NCBI RefSeq assembly: GCF_011759365.1
Contig: NZ_JAARLZ010000005.1
Location: 186,001-250,000 of the forward strand
Origin: Luteibacter anthropi
GTDB lineage: Bacteria; Pseudomonadota; Gammaproteobacteria; Xanthomonadales; Rhodanobacteraceae
Length of the DNA stretch: 64,000 bases
Reading direction: 5' to 3'
The translations under genes were made by a program, and so were the position numbers. This document shows, piece after piece, positions 51,578 to 61,178 of this stretch. The notes beneath the pieces are model-generated. The model searched no databases. It saw nothing but the letters and a program-made list of their open reading frames with translations, and had not been told where the DNA came from. The number at the start of each line of letters is the position of its first letter. Position 1 is the first letter of the stretch.

Positions 51578-53506
51578 CTATGCCTGCTGCCTCGCCCCCA
51601 ACCCGTCCATCGCCTGCCCGGCACTCACCCCACTGAGCACTCCCATCTCATCGGGGTACTTGGTCGCCATCCATCGGGTAAATTCGGGTTCGCGGAGGAC
51701 GGCCGAGACCAGGCGTGATACCACCATGCTCTCCATCACTACTACCCCGTCTGTGCTGCCGTTCTCGGCGCGGCGACCGATTCGAGCCTGACCGAGTCGC
51801 AAGTACCCACACTGGGCCAACATCCCCCTCGCTCCTTTGTCGCTCAGAAGAATGCGCATCGCCTCTCGAAACGCCCCAAGACGGGCCCGACAAGCACTGG
51901 CGGCAAGATGGATGCACCCGTCACTGCTACCGGTGGTCATTCTTCCTTCATCGAGACCATCACCTTCGCCGTCTCCTGGCTCCATCCGAGACACTCGAGC
52001 GAGCTCACCGAGAATGGCCAAAGAGGAGAATCGACAACTCTCCAAGTCAGGCGTGTTCTTCAAGTAAAACGTCTTCGGTAGTTCGGAGAACACCGCGCGC
52101 GGGAGCACAAAATAGTCCAGTGGCGCGGACTCTCCGTGCGCCATACGAGCAAAGACGATGAGGTCAGCATCGGTGTTGGAACGATAGTTAATCCATCGAA
52201 GGCGCCCATCATCAGCCTGGTTAACATGGATGGGCGTAAACGACACCGTCCATAGCCCGTCGACCTGGAGGCACCAATCCCGCTCGGCGACATGGGACCC
52301 CTCATCCGAGAGCCATTCGCGGGTAAAGTCGGTCAGGCTGCGACGCCAAACCGTCAGCCAGTTGCAGACCTTCGCATGCTTCAAATCCCGACTGGGTTTG
52401 AATCCCACCATCTCATACAACTTCGTCAGGCTTCCAAAGCGGTCAATGAGAACACGACCAGAAAGAAGGTCGGGCTCAGATTCTAAAATGCCCCGTGAAA
52501 GCCTTCCCTCCCGCTGCAAAATAGCTCGCACCTTGTCCAGAACTTCGGCATTGGAGAGCGAGGTTTTTTCTTTCATGCGTCGCGCCTTGACCGCTTCGAA
52601 GAGTTCGGGCGGCACCACGGGCTCATAGGCAGTCTCGTGCCTTATCCATTCGTTTTCCGGATTCTTGACCTGGGGACCCGCCAGCTTTTTACTGGCACGG
52701 TTGTAAACGACCCGCCCCGCATACTTCTCGGCATCAAGCAGATTGCGAATGGTCCCATACACCCAGGGCTTTCCCCGGTCGGAGAGGATGCCTCGCGCAT
52801 TGAGTTCACGAGCGATGGCCGCGCAGTTGCCATTTTTCAAATAGTGCTCAAACATCCAACGGACCAGGGCGACTTCTTCAGGAGGCCCAGGCACCAGAAC
52901 GACGCGGTCCGTTTTGATACTTTTCCGCTCTCCATTCTTGAGCAGCCCTCGGGGCTCACCATCGGCACTGAGTAACATCCGACGGATGCCAAACCCGGGG
53001 GTGGCGCCCTGCCGGTAGCCCAAGCTGGCAAGACGACGATGGCCGGCGAAGGCTTTGATGGACAGTTCCCGGCTGTACTCGGCGGCCATGGCACGTTTGA
53101 GCCCTTTGAACACCATGGAAAAGGGACTTCCATCGTTTTCGAAGAGTTCAGCAACGTAAAAGACCTTGACCCCACTTTTCCAGCAAAGGAACTCGTGATA
53201 CGCCGCTTCATCGGTGTTCTGAAATCGTCCCCAACGCGTCACATCCAGCACCAGAACCCCTCGGAATCGAGCGTGCCCACTACCAATGTCGTGGAGCAAG
53301 GACAAAAGCCCGGGTCGATTTTCAGCGGTCAGGCCGCTTTTCCCGTCGTCACTGTAGGTTCTTACAATATGCATGTGGTGCAGGTCGGCATACGCCGACA
53401 GCGCGTCTTGTTGGTTTGCCAGGGAGTACTTCTGCATGTCAGTCGAGACACGCACATAAGCTGCAACCGGAAGGAAAACATCCGGGGACTCTAGGCGCGA
53501 AGCCAT
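51578..53506 (-). CDS. Large serine recombinase
   Basis: A 642-residue recombinase. The resolvase-like catalytic domain starts at AAYVRVSTDMQ with nucleophile Ser21; DVTRWGRFQN and EFLCWKSGVKVFYV follow the family pattern. The recombinase domain (about 170-300, GTIRNLLDAEKYAGRVVYN) and a long C-terminal DNA-binding part complete it. The ATG at 53506 is supported by GGAGG just upstream. Such enzymes integrate and excise phages and islands between short att sites. It stands at the right end of island 2 and may be what brought it. Confidence 0.88.
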   Translation of the reverse strand: MASRLESPDVFLPVAAYVRVSTDMQKYSLANQQDALSAYADLHHMHIVRTYSDDGKSGLTAENRPGLLSLLHDIGSGHARFRGVLVLDVTRWGRFQNTDEAAYHEFLCWKSGVKVFYVAELFENDGSPFSMVFKGLKRAMAAEYSRELSIKAFAGHRRLASLGYRQGATPGFGIRRMLLSADGEPRGLLKNGERKSIKTDRVVLVPGPPEEVALVRWMFEHYLKNGNCAAIARELNARGILSDRGKPWVYGTIRNLLDAEKYAGRVVYNRASKKLAGPQVKNPENEWIRHETAYEPVVPPELFEAVKARRMKEKTSLSNAEVLDKVRAILQREGRLSRGILESEPDLLSGRVLIDRFGSLTKLYEMVGFKPSRDLKHAKVCNWLTVWRRSLTDFTREWLSDEGSHVAERDWCLQVDGLWTVSFTPIHVNQADDGRLRWINYRSNTDADLIVFARMAHGESAPLDYFVLPRAVFSELPKTFYLKNTPDLESCRFSSLAILGELARVSRMEPGDGEGDGLDEGRMTTGSSDGCIHLAASACRARLGAFREAMRILLSDKGARGMLAQCGYLRLGQARIGRRAENGSTDGVVVMESMVVSRLVSAVLREPEFTRWMATKYPDEMGVLSGVSAGQAMDGLGARQQA

Positions 53507-53658
53507 GGGCACCTCCGCAGAAGAATTCGGGGCCCTGCCATCCCCCTACTCTAGGCCGCTCTCACGTCCAATTGAAGCCTGTACTGTGCTCCGTATCACC
53601 CATGAAACAGGCCCACCATTCGTGCTTACAATGGTGGGCAACAGAGGGAGGAAAATCG

Positions 53659-53940
53659 ATGCAGGACGAACAAGCGGTCCTTGAAGCAGCCGAGCTGCTC
53701 ATCGAGGCAGTGGCCTTGAGCGAGGCGCTGCTCGATGGAGACCTCACCGAAGCCCGCTTCCGGGCCGGGCAACTGGTCGAAAAGCCTGCGGTCGCAACCA
53801 ATCCGGACCTCCGCGCGTCTGCCGGACGGGTGGTCAGTCTTCTGGGCCCTCCGGGCATTCATCCTCTCCCGGGTTATGCCGACGCGGTGGTCGACCTTAC
53901 AGACAGGCTTGAGCAGGCGGCGGCATTCCTGAGGGGCTAA
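53659..53940 (+). CDS. Small acidic protein
   Basis: A 93-residue helical protein (EQAVLEAAELLIEAVALSEALL) with GAGGGAGGAAAA before its start. It is divergent from the serine recombinase (152 bp). It could be a recombination directionality factor or regulator by position, but it lacks a clear helix-turn-helix and is acidic rather than basic, so the role is unknown. Confidence 0.5.
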   Translation: MQDEQAVLEAAELLIEAVALSEALLDGDLTEARFRAGQLVEKPAVATNPDLRASAGRVVSLLGPPGIHPLPGYADAVVDLTDRLEQAAAFLRG

Positions 53941-54045
53941 GTGTCAAAAAGTCTTCCCGTCGCAGTATCTATGGCCTAAAGCCGCTCTGGCTCTCGCATA
54001 TGATAGGAAAGCTAGTCCGTAGCGATTCAAAACAAGGGACGTTCA

Positions 54046-54849
54046 ATGACGGTGCAGGAATCGAAAAAATGGGCATGGCTCAGGCGTTTTCAAAAGACCT
54101 GGAAAGGCTTTGACACGGGGACCCGTACGCTCGCGTGCCTAACGGGTCTCGCCGCTGGCACCTCAGTTGCTCTGCTTGCAGGCGCCGGCTGGTTCCGACC
54201 TGGAGGTCACTGGCCATCCCTTGAGGAACTTGATCACGTCGGATCGTGGCTAGGCGGGGTGTTTGCCCCGACCGCTCTCGCCTGGACAGCCCGAGCCTTC
54301 TTCCTCCAGCGCGATCAGATGCGGGCCGAAGAGGCAAAACGCCGCGAAGACCTGCGCGCCGAACGAGTGCGCTGGAATGCCGAACTCATCAGTACTGCCC
54401 CAGCGTATACCGTATCCGGAGACTACCAGTCGGATTCCGCAGGGAATGTCCGCAGAGCCATTCTAACTGTGACCAATCATGGCGCTGCCGCCATCAATGC
54501 AAGAGTCACTGTGACCATTGGAGACCGTAGAAAGGAATTTGATGCCGGAGACCCACTCCCTGTAGATCCGGACGATGGGGAAGAACCTGTTTACACCGGA
54601 CCAGAGTCATTCTTTGGGGTTTTTTACCATGACAAGGGGATTCCCACGGGAGCATCGTTTACGGTGATCGCAAATGTAGCCCCGGGTATCATCTCCGTCA
54701 GTGAAGAATATACGCACCTTAGAATCGTCTCCGAACGACTGGATGGGAATCTGGCGCTATCGGTGTTTGACCATGAATACGGATCGGATTTCCGCCGGAC
54801 CAGCACCACCCCCTTGCACTTCGAAGATGTGGGCCAAACGGACGACTGA
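54046..54849 (+). CDS. Membrane-anchored hypothetical protein
   Basis: A 267-residue protein with AAGGGACG before its start. Two hydrophobic segments lie in the first 85 residues (CLTGLAAGTSVALLAGAGW and LGGVFAPTALAWTARAFFL), followed by a basic coiled-coil (QRDQMRAEEAKRREDLRAER) and a beta-rich C-terminal domain. It may tether a soluble sensing domain to the inner membrane. No family recognised. It is the last gene before the chromosomal LysR pair. Confidence 0.55.
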   Translation: MTVQESKKWAWLRRFQKTWKGFDTGTRTLACLTGLAAGTSVALLAGAGWFRPGGHWPSLEELDHVGSWLGGVFAPTALAWTARAFFLQRDQMRAEEAKRREDLRAERVRWNAELISTAPAYTVSGDYQSDSAGNVRRAILTVTNHGAAAINARVTVTIGDRRKEFDAGDPLPVDPDDGEEPVYTGPESFFGVFYHDKGIPTGASFTVIANVAPGIISVSEEYTHLRIVSERLDGNLALSVFDHEYGSDFRRTSTTPLHFEDVGQTDD

Positions 54850-55060
54850 ATATCCGGCGAGAGCCACCGGCAGTTACCTGTGTTTCGGCCATCACATAAT
54901 CGATGCCCGAAACATCAACATCGAGGTCAGAAGGCGCCAGCGGGCTTGGTGCACTAACAGATGGACTGCGCTTGGTTTTGGTTACACTCTTGCTTAGGCG
55001 ATCCTTTAGGCGACAAGGTCGAATTTGGAATTATTCTGGAATGCTGTTGCCAGCAACGAC

Positions 55061-55960
55061 TTATTTAACTGTATCGACAATAAAATCGACAAAAGCCCGG
55101 ACCTTCATGGGGAGGTTCTTTCGGGAGGGATATAACGCATACAGGGGGAATGTTTCCTCACCCCAATCAGGAAACAACTCAACGAGATCACCGCGCTGAA
55201 CCATGTCTCGAACAACAACGGAAAAAACCTGGGCGACGCCGGTTCCAGCGAGGCATTCTGAAAGCATCGTAGACGCGTCGCTCACACACAGGCGGCTTCG
55301 TGTCTTGACGGTAAGTGCACCCCCTTTTCCATGAAACTCCCACGAAAAAGGCCGGGACGTAATGGGGTCTCGAAGATAGATACAATCGTGCAATTGAAGC
55401 TTGTCGGGATGACTCGGCCGACCAGTGCGCTTGAGATATTCAGGTGACGCTACCGTGATCAACTTTAAGTCAGCAATCTTTCGTGCAATGAGAGAGACCC
55501 CAACGGGTTCCCCAAATCGCACCGCCACATCAACCCCTTCGCCAACCATGTCGCCAATCTGCTCCCGGGAAAGCAATTCTAGGCTCAGGCCAGGGTGGGC
55601 GTCCAGAATGCTTCCAATACGCCCATTCGCCAGAAGGCGCATTACAAGCGGATCCATGTTGACTCGCAGTCGACCTTGGACGACAGCAGCGGAGGCCGTA
55701 GCCGTTGAGGCTGCTTCCTCGATGCTTTCCATACTCGGTTTGACACGCTCATAGAAACGCCGTCCCTCCTCCGTCAGGCTAACGGAGCGCGTAGTACGGT
55801 CAAGCAACCGAACACCAACTCGCGCCTCCAGCCTGGAAAGCGATCGGCTCACCCCGGATGTCGTGATTCCGAGCAACTCCCCGGCGCGTCCAAAGCCACC
55901 CGTTTCGACAATAGCCGCGAGCACACTCACGCCAGTAAGAAGTCGACCATCTAACGTCAT
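55061..55960 (-). CDS. LysR-family regulator, copy A
   Basis: A 299-residue LysR regulator: winged helix-turn-helix in residues about 8-66 (FGRAGELLGITTSGVSRSLSRLEARVGVRLLDRTTRS, given here in parts by motif: ITTSGVSRSLSRLE), then a substrate-binding-like effector domain. It lies 7 bp after a related LysR gene in the same direction, so they form an operon. Both are divergent from the amidohydrolase gene, the likely target. Effector unknown. Confidence 0.9.
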   Translation of the reverse strand: MTLDGRLLTGVSVLAAIVETGGFGRAGELLGITTSGVSRSLSRLEARVGVRLLDRTTRSVSLTEEGRRFYERVKPSMESIEEAASTATASAAVVQGRLRVNMDPLVMRLLANGRIGSILDAHPGLSLELLSREQIGDMVGEGVDVAVRFGEPVGVSLIARKIADLKLITVASPEYLKRTGRPSHPDKLQLHDCIYLRDPITSRPFSWEFHGKGGALTVKTRSRLCVSDASTMLSECLAGTGVAQVFSVVVRDMVQRGDLVELFPDWGEETFPLYALYPSRKNLPMKVRAFVDFIVDTVK

Positions 55961-55967
55961 GGTGTTT

Positions 55968-56888
55968 TCAGTATCGCTCGCTTGAAGGGTTAATCGCCTT
56001 GAGCACGAATTCCAGAAAGGCTCGCACTCGCGCTGAAGGATCGTATTGCGATGGATAGATGGCATACAAGCTGAAACGCTCATCCGGCCATTCCGGGAAC
56101 AGAACGACCAGCTGCCCCGCTTCGATAAGGTCTTCGGTACCCACCTCAATCGTCTGCGCGATGCCTGCACCTCCAGCACAGGCACGCAGCATGGCCGTCA
56201 CGTCGCTGACCATCAGCCGGGTCGACGTCGGAATCGTCAGGATCTCTCCCTTACTGTGGAACTCCCAGGGAAACGCACGATCCGTCGTTGGATTGCGAAA
56301 ATGAATGCAAGCGTGATGTGCCAGCTCGGCTGGATGCACTGGGTGACCATGCCGCTCCAAATATCCGGGCGACGCGACGGTCAAAACCCGTGTGTCCAGT
56401 AACTGTCGAGAGGCATAAGACGATGAGACAGGGGGTTCGCCGAAGCGAAGGGCTACATCAATCCCATCGATAACCAAGTCACTGACCGACTGCCGGGTGA
56501 GCAAGTCGAGCTCGACCTCAGGGTACGTCCCGAGAAAACCAGGGAGTCCGTCAGCCAGCTTCGTGCGCAGGAAGAACGGATCGACGTCGACCCGGAGCTT
56601 CCCCCGAACCGAAGCCGTTGAGCTTAAGAGCTCTTCCGCCGCTTCTTCAATATCGGCAAGACCCGGAACGACGCGCTCGTAGAACCGCCTGCCCTCCTCG
56701 GTTAGCGCCAGCGACCGAGTCGTGCGGTCTAGCAGACGTATCCCCACGCGCGTCTCCAGGCGAGCTACGGCCCGGCCCACGCCGGAGTCAGACATGCCGA
56801 GCACGGCGGCTGCGCGCCGAAAGCTCCCACTTTCCACCACTGCGGTCAGTACAGCGACACCCGACAGCAAGCGTCCGTCAAAACTCAT
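55968..56888 (-). CDS. LysR-family regulator, copy B
   Basis: A 306-residue LysR regulator with the helix-turn-helix MSDSGVGRAVARLETRVGI near residues 30-50 and an effector domain with the same landmarks as copy A (RTTRSLALTEEGRRFYERV, SPGYLERHGHP). The start at 56888 has AGGAGT upstream. The two copies come from duplication. Divergent position to the amidohydrolase (156-bp gap) suggests that one or both control it. Confidence 0.9.
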   Translation of the reverse strand: MSFDGRLLSGVAVLTAVVESGSFRRAAAVLGMSDSGVGRAVARLETRVGIRLLDRTTRSLALTEEGRRFYERVVPGLADIEEAAEELLSSTASVRGKLRVDVDPFFLRTKLADGLPGFLGTYPEVELDLLTRQSVSDLVIDGIDVALRFGEPPVSSSYASRQLLDTRVLTVASPGYLERHGHPVHPAELAHHACIHFRNPTTDRAFPWEFHSKGEILTIPTSTRLMVSDVTAMLRACAGGAGIAQTIEVGTEDLIEAGQLVVLFPEWPDERFSLYAIYPSQYDPSARVRAFLEFVLKAINPSSERY

Positions 56889-57044
56889 CACCACTCCTGC
56901 TTAGCGGTCAACAGTGTACAGACATACACGCACTTCAGTAAATAAATGTCAATCCCTAAGATTCCCCCACTGGCTAGGCCAACCGCCTGCCAACAGTAAT
57001 GGGATCCCGCCCTCGCGCGCTCCCTACAGACAACCTGAAGATGG

Positions 57045-58406
57045 ATGGATAGGACAATGCAAAATCAAGCTCACGAACGAATTCTGTTCAAGGGTGGCAC
57101 CGTTCTGACGATGGACAGCGCCATGGGCGATTTCGCCGTGGCGGACGTTCTTGTAGAAGGCTCGCGAATCGCCGCCGTCGGCCCCAACCTAAGTGCTGAC
57201 AACGCACGAGTCATCGACGCCACCGGCCATATCGTGATGCCGGGCTTCGTCAATCCGCACCAGCATGCCTGGCTCGGCTTGCTGCGGGGACTTTTGCCGA
57301 ATGTCGAAACGCTGAACGATTATTTTGAGGCGATACCCTTCGCAATCGGTCGCCACTACCGCCCGCAGGACATGCACCTGGCTACATTGCTGACAAGCCT
57401 GACCTGCCTAGATGCCGGCATCACCAGCATCCTGGACGCCGCTCACAACAGCCTGTCGCCCGAGCATACCGATGCCGCATTAGATGCGTTCGATGCAGCG
57501 GGAATTCGCGCCCTCCATATGGTCGGCCAGCCGGTGGGACTTACCGTCAAACACTGGCCCGGCGAAGTCCGTCGCCTGAAGCGCCCCACCGACGCAGCCG
57601 TCAATATCGGTCTGTTTGCCAATACTCCGGATGCCGAACATTGGGCGACCGCGCGCGAGTACGGTTGTCGAATCCTCAGCGAATTCGGGAACTGGGACGG
57701 TAGCCCGTCTAATTTGCGCGCCTTGCAAGCCCAGGGCCTGCTTCGTTCGGACAATGTGTTCAATCACTGCGTCAGGTTGACTGGCGATGATTGGCGAGTC
57801 CTTGTCGAAACTGGAGTCAATGTTACGGTGAACCCGCGCTCGGATGCCTTGTTTGGCCTGGAAACGGATGGCTTTCCGTACCAGACGGCGCTGGAATACG
57901 GGATTCGTCCCGCACTGGGCATCGATATCGATACGTCGCAAAGCGGAGATATGTTCGGCGAAATGCACGCAGCATTCGCCATGCAACGAATGTTCGGTCA
58001 AAAGCGTCGTGCCGAAGGTGATTACGCAGCACCTTCGCCCACCCACGTTCGCCCAATTCTCGAAGCAGCAACCATCGACGGAGCGCGCGTCATGGGTCTG
58101 GAGCGGCGCACCGGCAGCCTCGTTCCAGGTAAGCAGGCCGATCTCATCATGATTCGTACCGATGGCATCAGCATCTTCCCCTCCCACAATGCGGTCGGAA
58201 ACGTCGTCCACATGGCCAACCGCAACGACGTAAAGACGGTGATGGTGGCAGGGCGTCTGCGTAAGCACGAGGGACAACTGGTTGACGTCGACCTCACGAC
58301 GATCCGACGCGCCACAGAAGCCTCTCGTGAGTACCTCTTCAATGCCTCCGGGTACCAGCCGAACGTACTTGAGGATGCATTCCCGCGACTCCAGCCAGCC
58401 AACTAA
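57045..58406 (+). CDS. Metal-dependent amidohydrolase (TRZ/ATZ-type)
   Basis: A 453-residue amidohydrolase. The metal motif H-x-H is at His72-x-His74 in VNPHQHAW, with a later His (NVFNHCVRLTG) and the conserved Asp region GIDIDTS. The N-terminal VEGSRIAAVGPNL and the C-terminal GSLVPGKQADLIMI frames are standard for the superfamily, which hydrolyses C-N or C-Cl bonds in rings such as cytosine, guanine or triazines. The substrate is unknown. It is followed by a strong terminator and an MFS gene; divergent LysR genes probably regulate it. An ATG at 57057 is an alternative start. Confidence 0.88.
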   Translation: MDRTMQNQAHERILFKGGTVLTMDSAMGDFAVADVLVEGSRIAAVGPNLSADNARVIDATGHIVMPGFVNPHQHAWLGLLRGLLPNVETLNDYFEAIPFAIGRHYRPQDMHLATLLTSLTCLDAGITSILDAAHNSLSPEHTDAALDAFDAAGIRALHMVGQPVGLTVKHWPGEVRRLKRPTDAAVNIGLFANTPDAEHWATAREYGCRILSEFGNWDGSPSNLRALQAQGLLRSDNVFNHCVRLTGDDWRVLVETGVNVTVNPRSDALFGLETDGFPYQTALEYGIRPALGIDIDTSQSGDMFGEMHAAFAMQRMFGQKRRAEGDYAAPSPTHVRPILEAATIDGARVMGLERRTGSLVPGKQADLIMIRTDGISIFPSHNAVGNVVHMANRNDVKTVMVAGRLRKHEGQLVDVDLTTIRRATEASREYLFNASGYQPNVLEDAFPRLQPAN

Positions 58407-58423
58407 GTAGAACCTGCTCCACC

Positions 58424-58465
58424 GAGGCCTGTCGCACCACTGCGGCAGGCCTCTCCTTCTTGTTG
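58424..58465 (+). terminator. Intrinsic terminator after the amidohydrolase
   Basis: GAGGCCTGTCGCA and TGCGGCAGGCCTC form a 13-bp stem with one G-T pair around a CCAC loop, followed by a T-rich tract (TCCTTCTTGTTG). It lies 18 bp after the amidohydrolase stop, so the MFS gene to the right probably depends on its own promoter or on readthrough. Confidence 0.85.
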
Positions 58466-58501
58466 CGCACCTTTAGATCGTCGTCCACCCCTGGACTCAA
58501 G

Positions 58502-59707
58502 ATGCATACACGTCGCTCCACTACACAGATTATTCCGCTGTCCTCCCAATCCAAGAGCCCAGGCCGAGCCATGGCTCCGATCGCCCTTGCCCTATTCTTC
58601 GGATTTATCTCGGTCGGACTGCCCCTGCCAATCGTCCCTTTATTCGTCAATCAAGTGCTCGGTTATGGCGATGTCATCGTCGGGGTTGCTGTCGGCCTCC
58701 AATTCCTTGCCACGGTCTTGACTCGAAGCTATGCGGGTCGCGTGGCGGACACTCAGGGCGGAAAGCTCTCAGCGACACGTGGAGCTCTGATTTGCGCACT
58801 GTCGGGCCTTATCTATGTCATTGCAGCATCACTAACAGCGTCGCCAACGACGGCCCTTATCATCCTCCTCGTCGGCCGCATCCTGGCGGGCGTCGGTGAA
58901 GGACAACTGGTCACCGGCTCGGTTGCCTGGATGATTGCCCGGGCTGGCCCCGTAAATGCTGGCAGGGCGATGTCACTCAACGGTATGGCAATGTATGCCT
59001 CGGTCGCTCTCGGTGCACCGCTCGGCATGGTGATCTACCGTCATGCTGGATTTACCACAGGTATTGCGACCACGATTATCGCTCCGTTGACCGGATGCGC
59101 CATCGCCTGGAGGACTCCTGCTGCGTTCTCGCCCGCCGGCATCCGGGTGCCCATGCAGCGCGTGCTCGGGCTGATATGGCGAAGCGGTTTCAGTCTCTTG
59201 TTACAAGGTGTCGGTTTCGCCGTCATCAGCGCGTTCTCATCTTTGTTCTTCGCCTCACGTGGATGGACCCATGCAGGTTTGGCAATGACCTTGTTTGGCG
59301 CGGCTTATGCCGTCATGCGCGTCTTATTCGGCCATGTACCCGACCGTATCGGCGGTTACGCGGTGGCCATCGCCTCGCTGACCGTGGAAGCCATGGGACA
59401 AAGCCTGCTTTGGCTTTCCCCCAACGAAGCAACCGCCCTGTTCGGCGCATTTTTCTCCGGCATGGGTTGTTCACTTTTGTTTCCCGCGCTTGGCGTCGAA
59501 ATGCTCAAAAAGATTCCTGCCCACAGTCGTGGCACCGCTCTGGGTGGATTCGTCGCGTTCCAGGACGTCGCCTACGGTGTTACTGGCCCGATGACCGGCA
59601 TTCTGGCGTCCACTGCCGGATACGCATCCGTCTTCCTTGTCGGTTCAATCGCAGCTCTTCTCGGCATTGGCTCGGTCTTGCTGGAACGCCAGGCGACTTC
59701 CGCATAA
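58502..59707 (+). CDS. Major facilitator superfamily transporter (YfcJ/YhhS-like)
   Basis: A 401-residue protein with about twelve hydrophobic helices. The loop 2-3 part (TRSYAGRVADTQGGKLS) and VGRILAGVGEGQL, as well as GFAVISAFSSLFFASRGW, resemble the YfcJ/YhhS group of MFS exporters. The start at 58502 has GGACTCAAG upstream. It lies between an amidohydrolase and an aldo/keto reductase, pointing to transport of a small organic compound or its product. Confidence 0.83.
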   Translation: MHTRRSTTQIIPLSSQSKSPGRAMAPIALALFFGFISVGLPLPIVPLFVNQVLGYGDVIVGVAVGLQFLATVLTRSYAGRVADTQGGKLSATRGALICALSGLIYVIAASLTASPTTALIILLVGRILAGVGEGQLVTGSVAWMIARAGPVNAGRAMSLNGMAMYASVALGAPLGMVIYRHAGFTTGIATTIIAPLTGCAIAWRTPAAFSPAGIRVPMQRVLGLIWRSGFSLLLQGVGFAVISAFSSLFFASRGWTHAGLAMTLFGAAYAVMRVLFGHVPDRIGGYAVAIASLTVEAMGQSLLWLSPNEATALFGAFFSGMGCSLLFPALGVEMLKKIPAHSRGTALGGFVAFQDVAYGVTGPMTGILASTAGYASVFLVGSIAALLGIGSVLLERQATSA

Positions 59708-59749
59708 ATCAAATGGGAACTTCCTCCCCTCATCCGTGGACCCTCGCAC

Positions 59750-60817
59750 ATGACTACACCTGACCTTGAGTCGATCGCACCTCTGACCCGAAGGCAGTTC
59801 ATCGGCGGACTCGGAGCAGGAGCTATAGCCCTGGCGACTGCTCACGCCTCCGAGCTTGCCGCCACCACCGCCGCTTCTAAGAATATCGTTGTCGCTTCGC
59901 CGGATATCCTTCGGAAAACCATTGCTCACTCAGGGGAGTCTCTGCCCGCCATCGGCATGGGATCATTCATGACCTTCGACGTTAGATCTGGACAACCACG
60001 TAACACCCATCTCGAAGTCTTGCGCCGTTTCTATGATGGCGGCGGAAGGGTTGTTGACACATCACCCCTTTATGGGAATGCCGAAATCAACGTCGGCGAG
60101 TTGTCCAGTGCCTTGGGACTTAGCGACAAATTATTCTTTACGGATAAGGTATGGGTCACCGGCGACTACCTTAGCGACACTAGTCATGGACAACGCAGTC
60201 TCGATCAGTCGATGGGACGTCTTTGGCGCGACCAAATCGACGTGATTCAGGTGCATAGCCTTACCAATGTCGAGATCATGCTGCCCTTCCTCAACGAAAT
60301 GAAGAAGCAGGGCCGCATCCGCTATGTCGGTGTCACCCATCACGATCCACGTTATTTTGAGCCGTTGGGGTGGTGGGTCGAAAATGGACCCATCGATTTT
60401 GTGCAGGTGCGATATTCAATGTATTCACGTGCAGCCGAAGAACGCATTTTTCCGGCGGCGCAACGAAGGGGGCTTGGCGTGATGCTCAACATGCCGCTTG
60501 AGAAGGCCCGCCTGCACAAGATAGTCGAGGGACGGCCCCTACCGGACTTTGCCGCAGACATCGGCGTTCATAACTGGGCCCAATTCTTCCTAAAATGGGC
60601 CATTTCCCATCCTGCGGTAACGTGTGCACTGCCAGCAACCACCCATCCAGAACACATGAGTGAGAACCTTGGCGCAATGCGCGGCCCCCTGCCCGACGCG
60701 CCTATGCGGGATCGCATGCTCCGATATATGCAATCTGTGCCGGGATTCAACGATCTTGACAAGATGCCCTGGTACCCAGGGAAAGCCTTCCAGGGATTGG
60801 TTCATTTGAGTGCATAA
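59750..60817 (+). CDS. Tat-exported aldo/keto reductase
   Basis: A 355-residue protein. The N-terminus has a twin-arginine signal (LTRRQFIGGLGAGAIALATA), so the folded enzyme should be exported. The mature part is an aldo/keto reductase: VVDTSPLYGNAE (Asp and Tyr), FTDKVW (Lys) and IQVHSLTN (His) give the full catalytic tetrad, and the late WAISHPAVTCALPATT is typical. It reduces carbonyl groups with NADPH or, in the periplasm, with another donor. It follows the MFS gene closely (42 bp) and may share its transcript. Confidence 0.88.
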   Translation: MTTPDLESIAPLTRRQFIGGLGAGAIALATAHASELAATTAASKNIVVASPDILRKTIAHSGESLPAIGMGSFMTFDVRSGQPRNTHLEVLRRFYDGGGRVVDTSPLYGNAEINVGELSSALGLSDKLFFTDKVWVTGDYLSDTSHGQRSLDQSMGRLWRDQIDVIQVHSLTNVEIMLPFLNEMKKQGRIRYVGVTHHDPRYFEPLGWWVENGPIDFVQVRYSMYSRAAEERIFPAAQRRGLGVMLNMPLEKARLHKIVEGRPLPDFAADIGVHNWAQFFLKWAISHPAVTCALPATTHPEHMSENLGAMRGPLPDAPMRDRMLRYMQSVPGFNDLDKMPWYPGKAFQGLVHLSA

Positions 60818-60902
60818 AGAGGATGGGCCGAGAATCCTAAAAAAGCGAAATTATCGTTATATATCCATATCTTTACCAAGATAAATGGTGGAGGATGCGC
60901 TG

Positions 60903-61118
60903 TTAAAGCGTCTTGGTGTTCAATCCATCCGTGATTCGGCTGTTCGTCTTGTCGGCGTCAGGCTGCGGCGTATCGTTGACCTGCTGCGGATGCGAATCCA
61001 CCGTCTGATGCTCGACCTTTGTCGGGGTCTGCCAAGAATGACTAGATGCCGGCGCCGACTGCGCGTGCAATGCGGTCACTGGCACCATGAGCGCCAGAAG
61101 AAATAAGGCTATTTTCAT
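60903..61118 (-). CDS. Small exported protein
   Basis: A 71-residue protein with a very good ribosome binding site (GGGAGGAGA) and a Sec signal peptide (MKIALFLLALMVPVTALHA, cleavage before QS). The mature 50 residues are polar and rich in Gln, Asp, Thr and His, and appear disordered. Function unknown. It lies 60 bp after the dehydrogenase gene and could be co-transcribed with it. Confidence 0.6.
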   Translation of the reverse strand: MKIALFLLALMVPVTALHAQSAPASSHSWQTPTKVEHQTVDSHPQQVNDTPQPDADKTNSRITDGLNTKTL

Positions 61119-61178
61119 AACCTATCTCCTCCCATCACGAAGGCGAAAGCGTGGGCTGGCTGGCGAACCCCGGGTCCA

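Noticed and set aside
48027-53980. 14-bp identical sequence ATCTATGGCCTAAA at 48027 and 53967, considered as att pair of the serine recombinase
   Set aside because: A 14-mer pair is expected several times by chance in 64 kb and no flanking similarity supports it.
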